64,000 nt of DNA from Paludibacterium yongneupense DSM 18731 (GTDB lineage: Bacteria; Pseudomonadota; Gammaproteobacteria; Burkholderiales; Chromobacteriaceae), in NCBI RefSeq assembly GCF_000422925.1, contig NZ_AUGZ01000005.1:248001-312000 (forward strand), in the 5' to 3' direction. Under the pieces are notes generated by a model, which made no database searches, was not told the origin of the DNA, and worked only from the letters and a program-made list of their open reading frames with translations. Of this stretch, positions 37,357 through 45,963 are shown in pieces. The position numbers were made by a program, and so were the translations under genes. Numbering within the stretch: position 1 is the first letter of the stretch; each line of letters starts with the position of its first letter.

Positions 37357-38115
37357 ATGAACAGCCAAGGACATTCGCAGATCATGAACAGCCAGCATCA
37401 CTCCACCGGGTGGGACGCCTTCCAATCCGCCAGCCGCTTTCGTCGCGCCATCCGCAAATTCGATCCGGCCCCGATTCCGGAGGCCGATCTGCGCGCGGTC
37501 CTGGCCGAGGCGGCACTGGCCCCGTCCAGTGGCAATCTGCAGCCATATGAGCTGCACTGGGTGCGCGACCCCGCACTGAAAGCCGCCATCGCCCAGGCTT
37601 GCAACGGGCAAAACGCAGCCGCATCGGCTCAGGATCTGATCATCGTGGTGGCCAGTCCGGCGCTCGGACGGCTCACCGCCAAAGCACAGCTCGCACATGT
37701 CGAGAGCGCGGCGAACCTGGGCGAAAGCACGAAAGCCCATTACCGCAAGCAGACCGGTTTGTTTCAAAGAATTCTCGGCATCGGCTCATCCGCCTTATGG
37801 TCGCCGCTGGTCTTTCTGGCGGCGCTGCTCAACCCCGGCTTATCGTTGCTTCCGCTTGGACATGTCGGCAGCCGGAACTGGGCGGCGCGCAATGCCGTCT
37901 ACGCGGCTCAGAGCATTCTGCTCGGGGCCGCAGCGAAAGGTATCGATTCGTGCCCGATGGAAGGATTCTCTGCCACGAAGCTGGCCAGACTGCTGGGCCT
38001 GCCGAGAGGCAGTGTGATCGTGGTCGTGATCGCTCTCGGTTACCGTGCCGATGACGCAAGGATAGAAGACCGGTGGCGCCGCCCGCTCGACGAAATCGTG
38101 GTGCTACATCGATAG
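37357..38115 (+). CDS. Nitroreductase family protein
   Basis: 252-aa flavin-dependent oxidoreductase: SRFRRAIRKFDPAPIPEADL opening, APSSGNLQPYELHWV FMN-binding segment, and the C-terminal LGLPRGSVIVVVIALGYRAD motif. The substrate is not identifiable. Its first 16 residues contain a tandem near-repeat (MNSQGHSQI, MNSQHHS), so the true start may be 37357 or 37384; neither has an ideal ribosome binding site. Divergent from a TetR regulator. Confidence 0.9.
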   Translation: MNSQGHSQIMNSQHHSTGWDAFQSASRFRRAIRKFDPAPIPEADLRAVLAEAALAPSSGNLQPYELHWVRDPALKAAIAQACNGQNAAASAQDLIIVVASPALGRLTAKAQLAHVESAANLGESTKAHYRKQTGLFQRILGIGSSALWSPLVFLAALLNPGLSLLPLGHVGSRNWAARNAVYAAQSILLGAAAKGIDSCPMEGFSATKLARLLGLPRGSVIVVVIALGYRADDARIEDRWRRPLDEIVVLHR

Positions 38116-38422
38116 TCTGGAGGCTGACGCACAGGGGCTGGCGACGGGCCGTGCCGGCCATCAAGGGCTCGCCGCGGCGCAGAGCGGGCCTGCCCATGTT
38201 CAGACGCCGCAGCAGCGCGCCATCCACGCCCTGCCAGCCGCCGCCCTGCGCCCAGTCGCTGTAGCAGACGGATGGAAGCGGGATCGTCCGGGCTGAGGGT
38301 CGCGAGTGCCGGCGAGATCGTTTCGTCTTGCGCAGCAACGGCATCGGGAGACAAAAAAGCGCAGCCCCGGATGACAAAGGCTGAGTCCGTACGGGATGGC
38401 AGCCTTTGTCATGGCGGCTCGC
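38116..38422. other. Intergenic region with possible gene remnant
   Basis: About 300 bp. On the minus strand a frame around 38250-38354 reads SPDDPASIRLLQRLG, which resembles the C-terminal helix of GNAT acetyltransferases, but it is not followed by a sensible protein and may be a remnant. A 13-bp inverted repeat lies at 38371-38412. Confidence 0.35.
38371..38412. repeat. 13-bp perfect inverted repeat
   Basis: ATGACAAAGGCTG (38371-38383) and CAGCCTTTGTCAT (38400-38412) with a 16-nt spacer, 10 bp beyond the stop of the minus-strand oxidoreductase gene. It could end transcription from that gene, but no T-run follows. Confidence 0.65.
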
Positions 38423-39055
38423 CTACTTTGGCACAGACGCAGCCGCCAGCGCGGCAGTCAGAGCCTCCCGGTTCAGCGGCTTGCAATACGCCGGAGTGCC
38501 ACGCTCAAAGCGTGCGCCTTCGCTCAGTGCCCCGGCATCCACCACATCAAATCCGAATTGCTCATAAAGCGCAGCAACGCTGATCTTGTCGCTCTCCCGA
38601 TCTCCGGCAACAGGCAGCGCGCGGCGCTCGGGCCTGCCTGCAGGCAAGCCATCGCTTTCCAGCTCATTCATGGGGATGGCGTTGAAGGCTTTTACGATGT
38701 GCGATTGGGCAAAATGCAGGGCAATCAGCCCGCTTGAGGTCTGTTTTTGCTGATCCAGTTCCGGTATGCGACCATCCCGCTCCGGATAGTAGTTGCACGC
38801 ATCCACCACCAGCTTACCGGCTAGCAGCGAGGACGGGAGAGCATCGTACGCATACAGGGGAATGGCCAGCACCACCATGTCGCCAAAATGGGCCGCCTCC
38901 TCGACGGTACCCAGTGCGCACCCTGTTGCATGAGGAAGGCTGAACATGGACTTCGGTCCACGGGAGTTGCTGAGCATCACGTCATGACCGGCCTTTACCG
39001 CCAGTTTTGCCATGGCACGGCCGACAACACCGGCACCAATGATTCCGATCTTCAT
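38423..39055 (-). CDS. NADPH-dependent F420 reductase-like / NAD(P)-binding oxidoreductase
   Basis: 210 aa with an N-terminal Rossmann motif MKIGIIGAGVVGRAMAKLA and LSNSRGPKS loop, the pattern of the F420-dependent NADP reductase/ProC-like NAD(P)-binding family. Substrate unknown. TGGAG lies 8 nt before the ATG at 39055. Divergent from a LysR regulator that probably controls it. Confidence 0.85.
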   Translation of the reverse strand: MKIGIIGAGVVGRAMAKLAVKAGHDVMLSNSRGPKSMFSLPHATGCALGTVEEAAHFGDMVVLAIPLYAYDALPSSLLAGKLVVDACNYYPERDGRIPELDQQKQTSSGLIALHFAQSHIVKAFNAIPMNELESDGLPAGRPERRALPVAGDRESDKISVAALYEQFGFDVVDAGALSEGARFERGTPAYCKPLNREALTAALAAASVPK

Positions 39056-39118
39056 GTTGTTTACTCCAGATGAAAGTGACATTTGGAGTGTACTTTCCCA
39101 ACCACTGACAATAAATCG

Positions 39119-39137
39119 TTGTTATATTGGCTTACAA
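39119..39137. promoter_or_regulatory. Candidate LysR binding site
   Basis: TTGT-N11-ACAA, a T-N11-A type dyad in the 102-bp gap between the divergent oxidoreductase and lysR genes. Confidence 0.5.
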
Positions 39138-39157
39138 ACAACCATAAAGAGCGAATC

Positions 39158-40051
39158 ATGGACAAGCTGACCAGCATGAGTGTCTTCGCCAGATCGGCAG
39201 AGCTGGGGTCTTTCGCCGCAGCGGCCCAGGCGCTAGGCATGTCTGCGCAGATGGTGGCCAAACATGTCGCCTCGCTGGAGGCCTCCCTGGGTGTCACCCT
39301 GCTCAACCGGACGACCCGGCGGCAGCACCTTACCGATATTGGCCGGGCCTATTACGACCGCTGCAAACTGGTGCTGGCCGAAGTGGATGGCGCAGATTCA
39401 TTGGCTCAGCAAATGCTTTCCCAGCCACAAGGCGTGTTACGGGTAAGCGCTCCGGTGACATTCGGTGTCTTCAGCCTGACCCCCTTCGTCACACGCTATC
39501 TGGCCCGCTACCCGGAGGTGAAACTGGACCTGTCCTTGAGCGACCGTTTTGTCGACCCGGTTGAGGAAGGGTTCGAAATCCTGATACGCATCGGGGAGCT
39601 GGAAGATTCGTCGCTGATCGCCCGGCCTTTGGCCCCGTACAAGCTGCTTGTCTGTGCGTCGCCTTCCTACCTGGCTGAACGCGGAATACCGGAAACGCCG
39701 GAGGACCTGTCCTTGCATGACTGTCTTGCCTATTCGCACTGGTCATCGACAATGCCCTGTCGCTGGGTATTCAGACAAAACGGTATCGCTCAGGAAATTC
39801 AGGTGAGTGGTCGCTTGCGCAGCGATAACTGGAAAGCATTACTGCACGCAGCGACGGAAGGATTCGGTATTACCATGGGGCCCGCAGATGTGCTGGCTGC
39901 AGAAATACAGGCAGGGAGACTGGTCCGCATCCTTCCAGACCATGAAGGGCCATCCCGCCCCATGCATGTGCTATACCCGTCCAATCGAAGGCCTACTGCC
40001 AAAATACGCAGCTTCATCGATGCCCTGATCGCGGAGTTTGGCGCCAAATGA
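39158..40051 (+). CDS. LysR family transcriptional regulator
   Basis: 297 aa with a winged helix-turn-helix at the N-terminus (MDKLTSMSVFARSAELGSFAAAAQALGMSAQMVAKHVASLE) and a periplasmic-binding-like effector domain (about 90-290). The group with the MSVFARSAELGSF opening often governs adjacent oxidoreductases. Start at 39158. Confidence 0.93.
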   Translation: MDKLTSMSVFARSAELGSFAAAAQALGMSAQMVAKHVASLEASLGVTLLNRTTRRQHLTDIGRAYYDRCKLVLAEVDGADSLAQQMLSQPQGVLRVSAPVTFGVFSLTPFVTRYLARYPEVKLDLSLSDRFVDPVEEGFEILIRIGELEDSSLIARPLAPYKLLVCASPSYLAERGIPETPEDLSLHDCLAYSHWSSTMPCRWVFRQNGIAQEIQVSGRLRSDNWKALLHAATEGFGITMGPADVLAAEIQAGRLVRILPDHEGPSRPMHVLYPSNRRPTAKIRSFIDALIAEFGAK

Positions 40052-40168
40052 CGATAGAGATGGGCACGAGACGGCACAAAGCGCTTCTGGAGGTTCAGTC
40101 CACCGGCTCTGTCGCTTCCTGTCGACCGGGCATGGAAGCAAGCCCGGTACCGCCCCTCCACGACACTG

Positions 40169-40774
40169 TCACATGAGATATTTACGAAAGAAGCGAAGCA
40201 CTCTCGCATTCATGTCCAGATGAAAAGCGCTCCGGTCGAAACCGGGATCATCCACGCAAATTGCCGGCAGTTTCTTCGCCAAGTCGGCCGGACACGGTGC
40301 CAGAAACGCAAAATGCCGCGCTTTCGCAACCACATTGAACTCGACGAGAGACGGCAAGGTCCGGGCAATAGCCGCAACATTCTCTGGCGAAACGCCATCG
40401 CCGCCATATTGCGAGCCCCATAGCTGGACAGGGATCTTCACCCCTCCCAGACTGTCGGCGGTAAAGAAACGGCTGAGCGGGTCTGCTATCGCGGCCGCCT
40501 TGATACGCGCGTCATGGACAAGCTGCCAGCGCTCTCCGTGACGAGCTTGCAAGCAGGCGGGGTTGCCATTGTCCGGACATGGCGGCATCGCGTTTCCAAA
40601 GACGGGATCGGCCCCGATTGAAACGAGCCCCGTATACCCTCCTCGCGAGAAGCCGAATAACCCGACTCGGCCGGCATCCAGCCGCGAGGCATCCGGCCAC
40701 GCGCCCGGCATGACGTCGATGACGCGCCGGATGCGCACGGTGGCGTGCACGGCAGGCGGTTCCCGAACAACCAT
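40169..40774 (-). pseudogene. N-terminally truncated alpha/beta hydrolase (dienelactone hydrolase-like)
   Basis: 201 codons remain open. The nucleophile elbow GFSRGGYTGL and a C-terminal His segment (AKARHFAFLAPC) are present, with RVGLFGFSRGG following an ADVSR-like helix, as in 300-370-residue hydrolases related to PAF acetylhydrolase. The first 120 or so residues of the fold, including early strands, are missing. Only 44 bp separate its upstream end from the divergent gene at 40819, so the missing part has been deleted. The frame has a Met at 40774 but no clear ribosome binding site. Confidence 0.65.
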
Positions 40775-40818
40775 ACACCTGCTACTTTCAACACATCCTG
40801 CCTTCGGAAGTCCTTGCC

Positions 40819-41673
40819 ATGAAACTGACCGTACTCGTCGACAACACGACGATCATCGATAACTACCTGCTTGGCGAACCCGGTGTCTGCTATCTGATCG
40901 AGAGCGACGGCGTCAATCTGCTGTTCGATACCGGCTATTCGGATGTTTTCATCAAAAACGCCGGGACGCTGGGTATCGACCTGCACGAACTGGATGCCGT
41001 GGTCCTGTCCCACGGACACAACGATCACACCTGGGGCCTTGCCCATCTGGCCCGCTTTTACGACCGTACGCACGCTCCGCGGTCTGACAGGATCAAGCTG
41101 ATAGCGCACCCGGACGCCTTTCTGCCGAAACGGGACGGAAAGCTCTCCATTGGCGCCGACATTCCAGCCGACGGTCATGCCCGCTGGATGGATAGAATCG
41201 AATGCACACAGCCGTATCGCATCAGCGAGGAGCTGATTTTTCTCGGCAGCATCCCGAGGGAAAACGGCTTCGAAGGGCTGAAACCGATAGGCAGCACCCT
41301 TGATTCCCAAGGCCATGCCATCGACGATTTCGTTCGTGACGACAGTGCCCTCGTATGCACGACACCGCACGGCTTGGTCGTGGTCACGGGCTGTTCCCAT
41401 TCGGGCATCTGCAACATCATCGACTACGCAATGAAAGTCACCGGCGAGGCGCGCATCGCAGCCGTCATTGGAGGTTTTCACCTGCAAAACAGCGAACCCG
41501 GCGTGCTGCAGCGCACGCGCGAATACTTCGAACACTTGCAGGCCGGTACGCTTTACCCCTGCCATTGCACGGACCTGCGGGCCAAGATAGAACTGGACCG
41601 GGTCAGCCGGATAGGAGAAGTCGGCACCGGTCTGGTTCTGGATTTCGACCCGGCACGAGCAGGCGCCTGCTGA
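40819..41673 (+). CDS. Metallo-beta-lactamase-fold hydrolase
   Basis: 284 aa. The LLFDTGYSD strand, SHGHNDHTWGL metal-binding motif (HxHxDH), VTGCSHSGICNI and a late HCTD segment match the subgroup related to the MJ0301-type dihydropterin-ribofuranosyl aminobenzene phosphate synthase annotation. The substrate in bacteria is not known. GGAAG lies 8 nt before the ATG. Divergent from the truncated hydrolase. Confidence 0.88.
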   Translation: MKLTVLVDNTTIIDNYLLGEPGVCYLIESDGVNLLFDTGYSDVFIKNAGTLGIDLHELDAVVLSHGHNDHTWGLAHLARFYDRTHAPRSDRIKLIAHPDAFLPKRDGKLSIGADIPADGHARWMDRIECTQPYRISEELIFLGSIPRENGFEGLKPIGSTLDSQGHAIDDFVRDDSALVCTTPHGLVVVTGCSHSGICNIIDYAMKVTGEARIAAVIGGFHLQNSEPGVLQRTREYFEHLQAGTLYPCHCTDLRAKIELDRVSRIGEVGTGLVLDFDPARAGAC

Positions 41674-41733
41674 AACGCAGGCGCTCCCGGACATGGCCCG
41701 TCTCCGAAGCCCCGCAGAGACTGGCTCCAGGTC

Positions 41734-42741
41734 TTATTTCGTCGTCAACCTGTCCACCATGGCCTTGATCGCTTTCATCTGCACCCCGTCATGGGTCGCA
41801 TAGGCGGGGCCGGTGTAGGCAAACCAGTCCCAGCAGCCTTGCGGGTTCAGCGGTATGGTACTGGCATCCACCTGCGGGTAAAGCACCACGATCTTGTTGC
41901 TGTCCGCCCAGCGGTTATAGCCGGCCTTGGCATAGACATCGTCGCCGACCTTGGCTGCCGATTGCTGACACCCATGCAGCGCCACATGGACTTTGCAGCC
42001 GCCGCCGCGGCAACTGGCGGGGACGTAGACAAAGGCCTGCGCCGCCATGCCGGTGCCAGCGGCGGCGAACTCACGCTGATCGAAGGCCACGATCTGCCCC
42101 GAAGGGGCCGCTGCGGGCGGATTGAGCTTGCCGTAGATCTGCTGCAGCATGGCTCCGGCCTGGTCATAGCCGCTGCCGCTCACGCTGCAATGGCTGACAT
42201 AGGGCGCCGCATTATCGGAGCAGGCATTGCCAAAATCCGGGGTGATGAAAGCATGGCCGGCGGCCACAGTATTGACATATTGCACATTATTGGCAGCGAC
42301 GCCGGCCTGTTTGTAGAAGGACACCGTGGCGTCGACCGCTTTCTGATGAACGACCGTGTCGCGGGTACCGCTGAATACGTAGATGCGGTGGGTCTGCAAG
42401 TGGCTCAGAGGATCGATCTGTCCGGCAGCGGCAAAACGGCGCGCCGCGCCGAGCATCAAGGACGCATTCGGCGCAATGCCGGGCACCTGCCCCATGCAGA
42501 TACCGGCATTGAGCATCTGCCCGCCGGCACAGTAGTAGGGACCGCCCGCCACGATGCCGGCACCGACGACCGAGGCCGAGTAGGCGACTTCGTATTGCAC
42601 GGCCATGAAGGCTCCGGAGGACAAGCCGGAAACCGAGGTCTGCGTCGGGTCGGCCTGCAAGGCCGGCAGCGGCACGGCGGCGACGGCGGCCTGGGCGAGC
42701 AGACCGGCAATGAGGGGGACGATACGGGAAGCCAAGTTCAT
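41734..42741 (-). CDS. Extracellular PHB depolymerase / esterase
   Basis: 335 aa: signal peptide (about 1-21, ...AQAAVAA), catalytic Ser41 in GLSSGAFMA, VFSGTRDTVV (Asp region), AGHAFITPDFGN (His), then a second segment CKVHVALHGCQQS. It fits the secreted poly(3-hydroxybutyrate) depolymerase/esterase family that lacks a separate substrate-binding domain. Paired Cys suggest disulphides, consistent with export. Confidence 0.85.
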   Translation of the reverse strand: MNLASRIVPLIAGLLAQAAVAAVPLPALQADPTQTSVSGLSSGAFMAVQYEVAYSASVVGAGIVAGGPYYCAGGQMLNAGICMGQVPGIAPNASLMLGAARRFAAAGQIDPLSHLQTHRIYVFSGTRDTVVHQKAVDATVSFYKQAGVAANNVQYVNTVAAGHAFITPDFGNACSDNAAPYVSHCSVSGSGYDQAGAMLQQIYGKLNPPAAAPSGQIVAFDQREFAAAGTGMAAQAFVYVPASCRGGGCKVHVALHGCQQSAAKVGDDVYAKAGYNRWADSNKIVVLYPQVDASTIPLNPQGCWDWFAYTGPAYATHDGVQMKAIKAMVDRLTTK

Positions 42742-43222
42742 GACGACACCTCCGGTGAGAAAGGGGGACAGGCATGGCGGGTAAGCCGCGTACGGGTCGC
42801 GGCGGTCAGCACACGTGATATATTCTAGGCAAACATTAATTCAAATGGCATTGTGCAGTGCAAAGCTTAGCGTGTAATCTCGCGGCGGGCGGGCCTGCCC
42901 GGCATGCCTGCCTGAGCCAGAATGCCCGTCATCGGCGATACGCGGGGCGCAAGGCGAAGGATACGAGCACCTCATGTACTCGCGCGCGGTCCTTGGTCAG
43001 CAGCATCTGCACGAGGGAGAGGCCGACACTGCTGCCGATATTGCGCAGCAAGCTGTAGATCGGCGTGCCTTCGTTGCGCAACGCCCCCGCGTTTCTGTGT
43101 TAAGCTAGCGCCCTGTTTTGACTGGCATCGTTACCCGCGGCCGGTCTGGCGAACACGGGTCAAGGGCGTACCACGAAGCGCAACGGACGGTCGGCAGGAC
43201 GACCGCCCACCAGATTGTCAAA
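42742..43222. other. Intergenic region containing an efflux-pump remnant
   Basis: About 480 bp. It holds the promoter side of the PHB depolymerase gene, a DHA2-type transporter fragment (42929-43103) and nothing else recognisable. Confidence 0.5.
42929..43103 (-). pseudogene. Remnant of a DHA2 (EmrB-type) MFS efflux pump
   Basis: The minus strand translates without interruption into a stretch of about 55 residues, reading ALRNEGTPIYSLLRNIG then SSVGLSLVQMLL and a TAG/TGA-terminated basic tail. This matches the last membrane part of 14-helix EmrB/QacA drug exporters. An in-frame stop lies just upstream and the other 400 or so residues are absent, so the gene has been lost by deletion. Confidence 0.7.
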
Positions 43223-43249
43223 ATAAAGCCACGCCGCGCGCGGCTTTAT
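43223..43249. terminator. Bidirectional terminator-like hairpin
   Basis: ATAAAGCC and GGCTTTAT pair around a GC-rich loop. CGTTTT follows on the plus strand and TTTG on the minus strand. It lies 100 bp before the ABC-F gene. Confidence 0.55.
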
Positions 43250-43355
43250 CGTTTTCCGGCCACCACCCCACCTGGTTCGCGACATCCGCCGCCCTCGCGC
43301 ACGGGGCCAGGCACGCTCGCATTTCCATTTACGACGTATTCGCACGGCACTATCA

Positions 43356-45026
43356 ATGATCATTCTCAAAAACGTGGCCTTGCGTCGCGGTAGTAAAGTC
43401 TTGCTCGACAACGCGTCGGTCACGCTGAATCCGGGCGAAAAGGTCGGCCTGGTCGGGCGCAATGGTGCCGGCAAGTCCTCGCTGTTCGCCGTACTCAACG
43501 GCAGCCTGCACGAAGATGGCGGCGATGTCTCTATCCCCGCGCAATGGCGGATGGCGCAAGTGGCGCAGGACATGCCCGAGACCGGGGAAAGCGCGACTGA
43601 ATTCGTGATCGAAGGCGACACCGTTCTGCTGGCGGCCCAGGCCGAAGTCGCCGCCGCCGAAGCAGGAGACGATGGCATGCGCATGGCGCATGCCTACACC
43701 GCCCTGAGCGATGCCGGCGCCTACGATGCACCGGCCCGTGCCCAGGCACTGATTCTGGGGCTGGGTTTCAGCGTGGCCGAGCTCGATCGGCCGGTCAACA
43801 GCTTCTCCGGCGGCTGGCGCATGCGCTTGCAGCTCGCCCGCGCGCTGATGTGTCCTTCCGACCTGTTGCTGCTCGACGAACCGACCAACCACCTGGACCT
43901 GGATGCACTGGTGTGGCTGGAAGCGTGGCTGAAGAACTACACCGGCACCATGGTGGTCATCAGCCATGACCGCGAATTTCTGGACGCGGTCACCGGCGTG
44001 ACCTTGCATGTCGACAACGCGAAGCTGGTCCGCTACGGTGGCAACTACAGCAAGTTCGAGGACATGCGTGCCGAGCAGATGCTGCTGCAACAAGCCGCAC
44101 AAGCCAAGCAGCAGGAAAAAATGGCACATCTGCAAAAATTCATCGACCGCTTCAAGGCCAAGGCAAGCAAGGCCAAGCAGGCGCAAAGCCGGGTCAAGGC
44201 GCTGGAGCGCATGGAAAAAATCGCCCCGGTACTCGCCGATGCCGATTTCCAGTTCGAGTTCAAGGAGCCGTTCAGCCTGCCCAATCCGATGCTGTCGATG
44301 TCAGAGGCGGTGTTCGGCTATCCGGCCGCCGCCGAGGCGGACGCGGATACGCCGCCGACCGTCATCGTGCGCAACGTCAATCGCTCGGTACTGGCCGGGC
44401 AACGCATCGGCATCCTCGGCGCCAACGGCCAAGGCAAATCGACGCTGGTCAAGACGGTCGCCGGAGCACTGGAGCCGATCGCGGGGGAAATCATACGCGG
44501 CAAGGGACTGACCATAGGCTACTTCTCGCAGCAGGAACTCGACGTACTGCGCCCGGCGGACAACCCGCTCGACCATATGTTCCGTCTTGCCCGCGATACG
44601 CCCGCAGCCGTGCGCCCGAGCGCGCAGGAGTGCCGCGAGCAGGGTCTGCGCAACTTCCTCGGCACCTTCAATTTCAACGGCGACATGGTCAAGCAGGCCG
44701 TCGGCAGCATGAGCGGGGGCGAAAAGGCGCGGCTGGTACTCTGCATGCTGGTCTGGCAACGTCCGAACCTGCTGCTGCTGGATGAGCCGACCAACCACCT
44801 GGATCTGGCGACGCGCGAAGCCTTGAGCGTGGCGTTGAACGAGTTCGAGGGATCGGTCATGCTGGTCAGTCACGACCGGGCGCTGCTGCGGGCCGTCTGC
44901 GATGAATTCTGGCTGGTTTCGCGCGGTGGCGTGAAAGACTTCGACGGCGATCTGGACGACTACCAGGTCTACCTGCTCGACGAAGCGCGCCGGCGGCGCG
45001 AAGAAGCGGCAGGCGGCAGGAAATAA
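43356..45026 (+). CDS. ABC-F family ATPase
   Basis: 556-aa soluble protein with two ABC cassettes: Walker A GRNGAGKSS (about 34-42), SGGWRMRL signature, Walker B LLLLDEPTNHLDLD, a linker rich in charged helix (KFIDRFKAKASKAKQAQSR), a second Walker A GANGQGKST, MSGGEKARL and another DEPTNHLDL. This is the translational ABC-F group, closest in layout to YheS, acting on ribosomes rather than as a transporter. Confidence 0.94.
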   Translation: MIILKNVALRRGSKVLLDNASVTLNPGEKVGLVGRNGAGKSSLFAVLNGSLHEDGGDVSIPAQWRMAQVAQDMPETGESATEFVIEGDTVLLAAQAEVAAAEAGDDGMRMAHAYTALSDAGAYDAPARAQALILGLGFSVAELDRPVNSFSGGWRMRLQLARALMCPSDLLLLDEPTNHLDLDALVWLEAWLKNYTGTMVVISHDREFLDAVTGVTLHVDNAKLVRYGGNYSKFEDMRAEQMLLQQAAQAKQQEKMAHLQKFIDRFKAKASKAKQAQSRVKALERMEKIAPVLADADFQFEFKEPFSLPNPMLSMSEAVFGYPAAAEADADTPPTVIVRNVNRSVLAGQRIGILGANGQGKSTLVKTVAGALEPIAGEIIRGKGLTIGYFSQQELDVLRPADNPLDHMFRLARDTPAAVRPSAQECREQGLRNFLGTFNFNGDMVKQAVGSMSGGEKARLVLCMLVWQRPNLLLLDEPTNHLDLATREALSVALNEFEGSVMLVSHDRALLRAVCDEFWLVSRGGVKDFDGDLDDYQVYLLDEARRRREEAAGGRK

Positions 45027-45031
45027 AGCCG

Positions 45032-45059
45032 GCCGCGGCGGGGCGATCCGCCGCGGCCA
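45032..45059. terminator. GC-rich hairpin between convergent genes
   Basis: Perfect 11-bp stem GGCCGCGGCGG with CCGCCGCGGCC and 6-nt loop, between the convergent ABC-F gene and DUF2145 gene. On the minus strand GGCTTTATTT follows, so it may end transcription of the DUF2145 operon. Confidence 0.6.
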
Positions 45060-45063
45060 CCGC

Positions 45064-45963
45064 TTACGACAGCGGAATCACGCTATCACCGGGACCGGCC
45101 TGGCAACCGTCGGGGATCAGGTCCCAGCCGTGATGCACGACGATCTGCTCGCCATTCATGCACATTTCGACTCGCGTCGCCCCCGGCACCGAGGTCTGGA
45201 CGAAGGCATCTTCCGATGCCGGCATGGTGACCTCGAACAAGCCCTTGCTGCGATTCTCGGGTGGATGGTCAAGGGTATGCAGCAAAGGCATCATCATCCC
45301 TCCCAGGATAATGAAGGGATTATTGACCTGGACTTGCGTCGGCTGATAATGCTGCTCCTGCAGCCAGCGCTGCGCATCCTCACGCAAGTCGCCCCCGGCA
45401 GGAAGCCACCCCTCGGCATGCGCCAGAATTTCCATAACCCACTGATTGCAGTTCTGATAACGAGTTGAAAACGCGTAGGCGTTGGCGCTGTACTCGGCGG
45501 CCAGCAGCTTCAAGGCCAGCGGTTTGTCCAGTGCGGCGCGTTCGACATCCTGCTCGAGCGGCGCCGGCAGAAACACCAGTGACACAAAAGGCAGCCGCTT
45601 GTTGTCCTGATCGATCAGAAAACCGGTCAAACCCTGATCGAACAGCATGGGCTTGTCCTGCTCGCACGAATAATACAGCTGACGCACCGACCACGGCGTG
45701 TTGCCGCTTTCTTTCAGACTGATGCCGGAATGAGAATAGCGGAGATTAAAACGATCGAGATCGATGCCGGCACGGGCGACCAGCGCCATGGAGTGACCCG
45801 ACGCGTCCAGAATATGCTTGATGTTGTCGGCGAAAAGAAACAGGCGGTTTTTCTGCTCTGCCGTCAGCCGGGGTTCCTGATCGCAGAAAATGGAGTAATT
45901 GGCGGCTCGGGCCGGCGCGCAAAACGCCAGCCCGAGCAGCACGATGAACCAGAACCGCCTCAT
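45064..45963 (-). CDS. DUF2145 family exported protein
   Basis: 299 aa: signal peptide (about 1-20, ...APARA), then the DUF2145 pattern (LVARAGIDLDRFNLRYSHSGISLK, PWSVRQLYYSCEQDKPMLFDQGLTGFL, NCNQWVMEILA). The conserved Cys, His and Asn could form an NlpC-like active site, but function is not established. Its start overlaps the stop of the upstream Ser-rich gene (ATGA), so the two are translated together. Confidence 0.85.
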   Translation of the reverse strand: MRRFWFIVLLGLAFCAPARAANYSIFCDQEPRLTAEQKNRLFLFADNIKHILDASGHSMALVARAGIDLDRFNLRYSHSGISLKESGNTPWSVRQLYYSCEQDKPMLFDQGLTGFLIDQDNKRLPFVSLVFLPAPLEQDVERAALDKPLALKLLAAEYSANAYAFSTRYQNCNQWVMEILAHAEGWLPAGGDLREDAQRWLQEQHYQPTQVQVNNPFIILGGMMMPLLHTLDHPPENRSKGLFEVTMPASEDAFVQTSVPGATRVEMCMNGEQIVVHHGWDLIPDGCQAGPGDSVIPLS

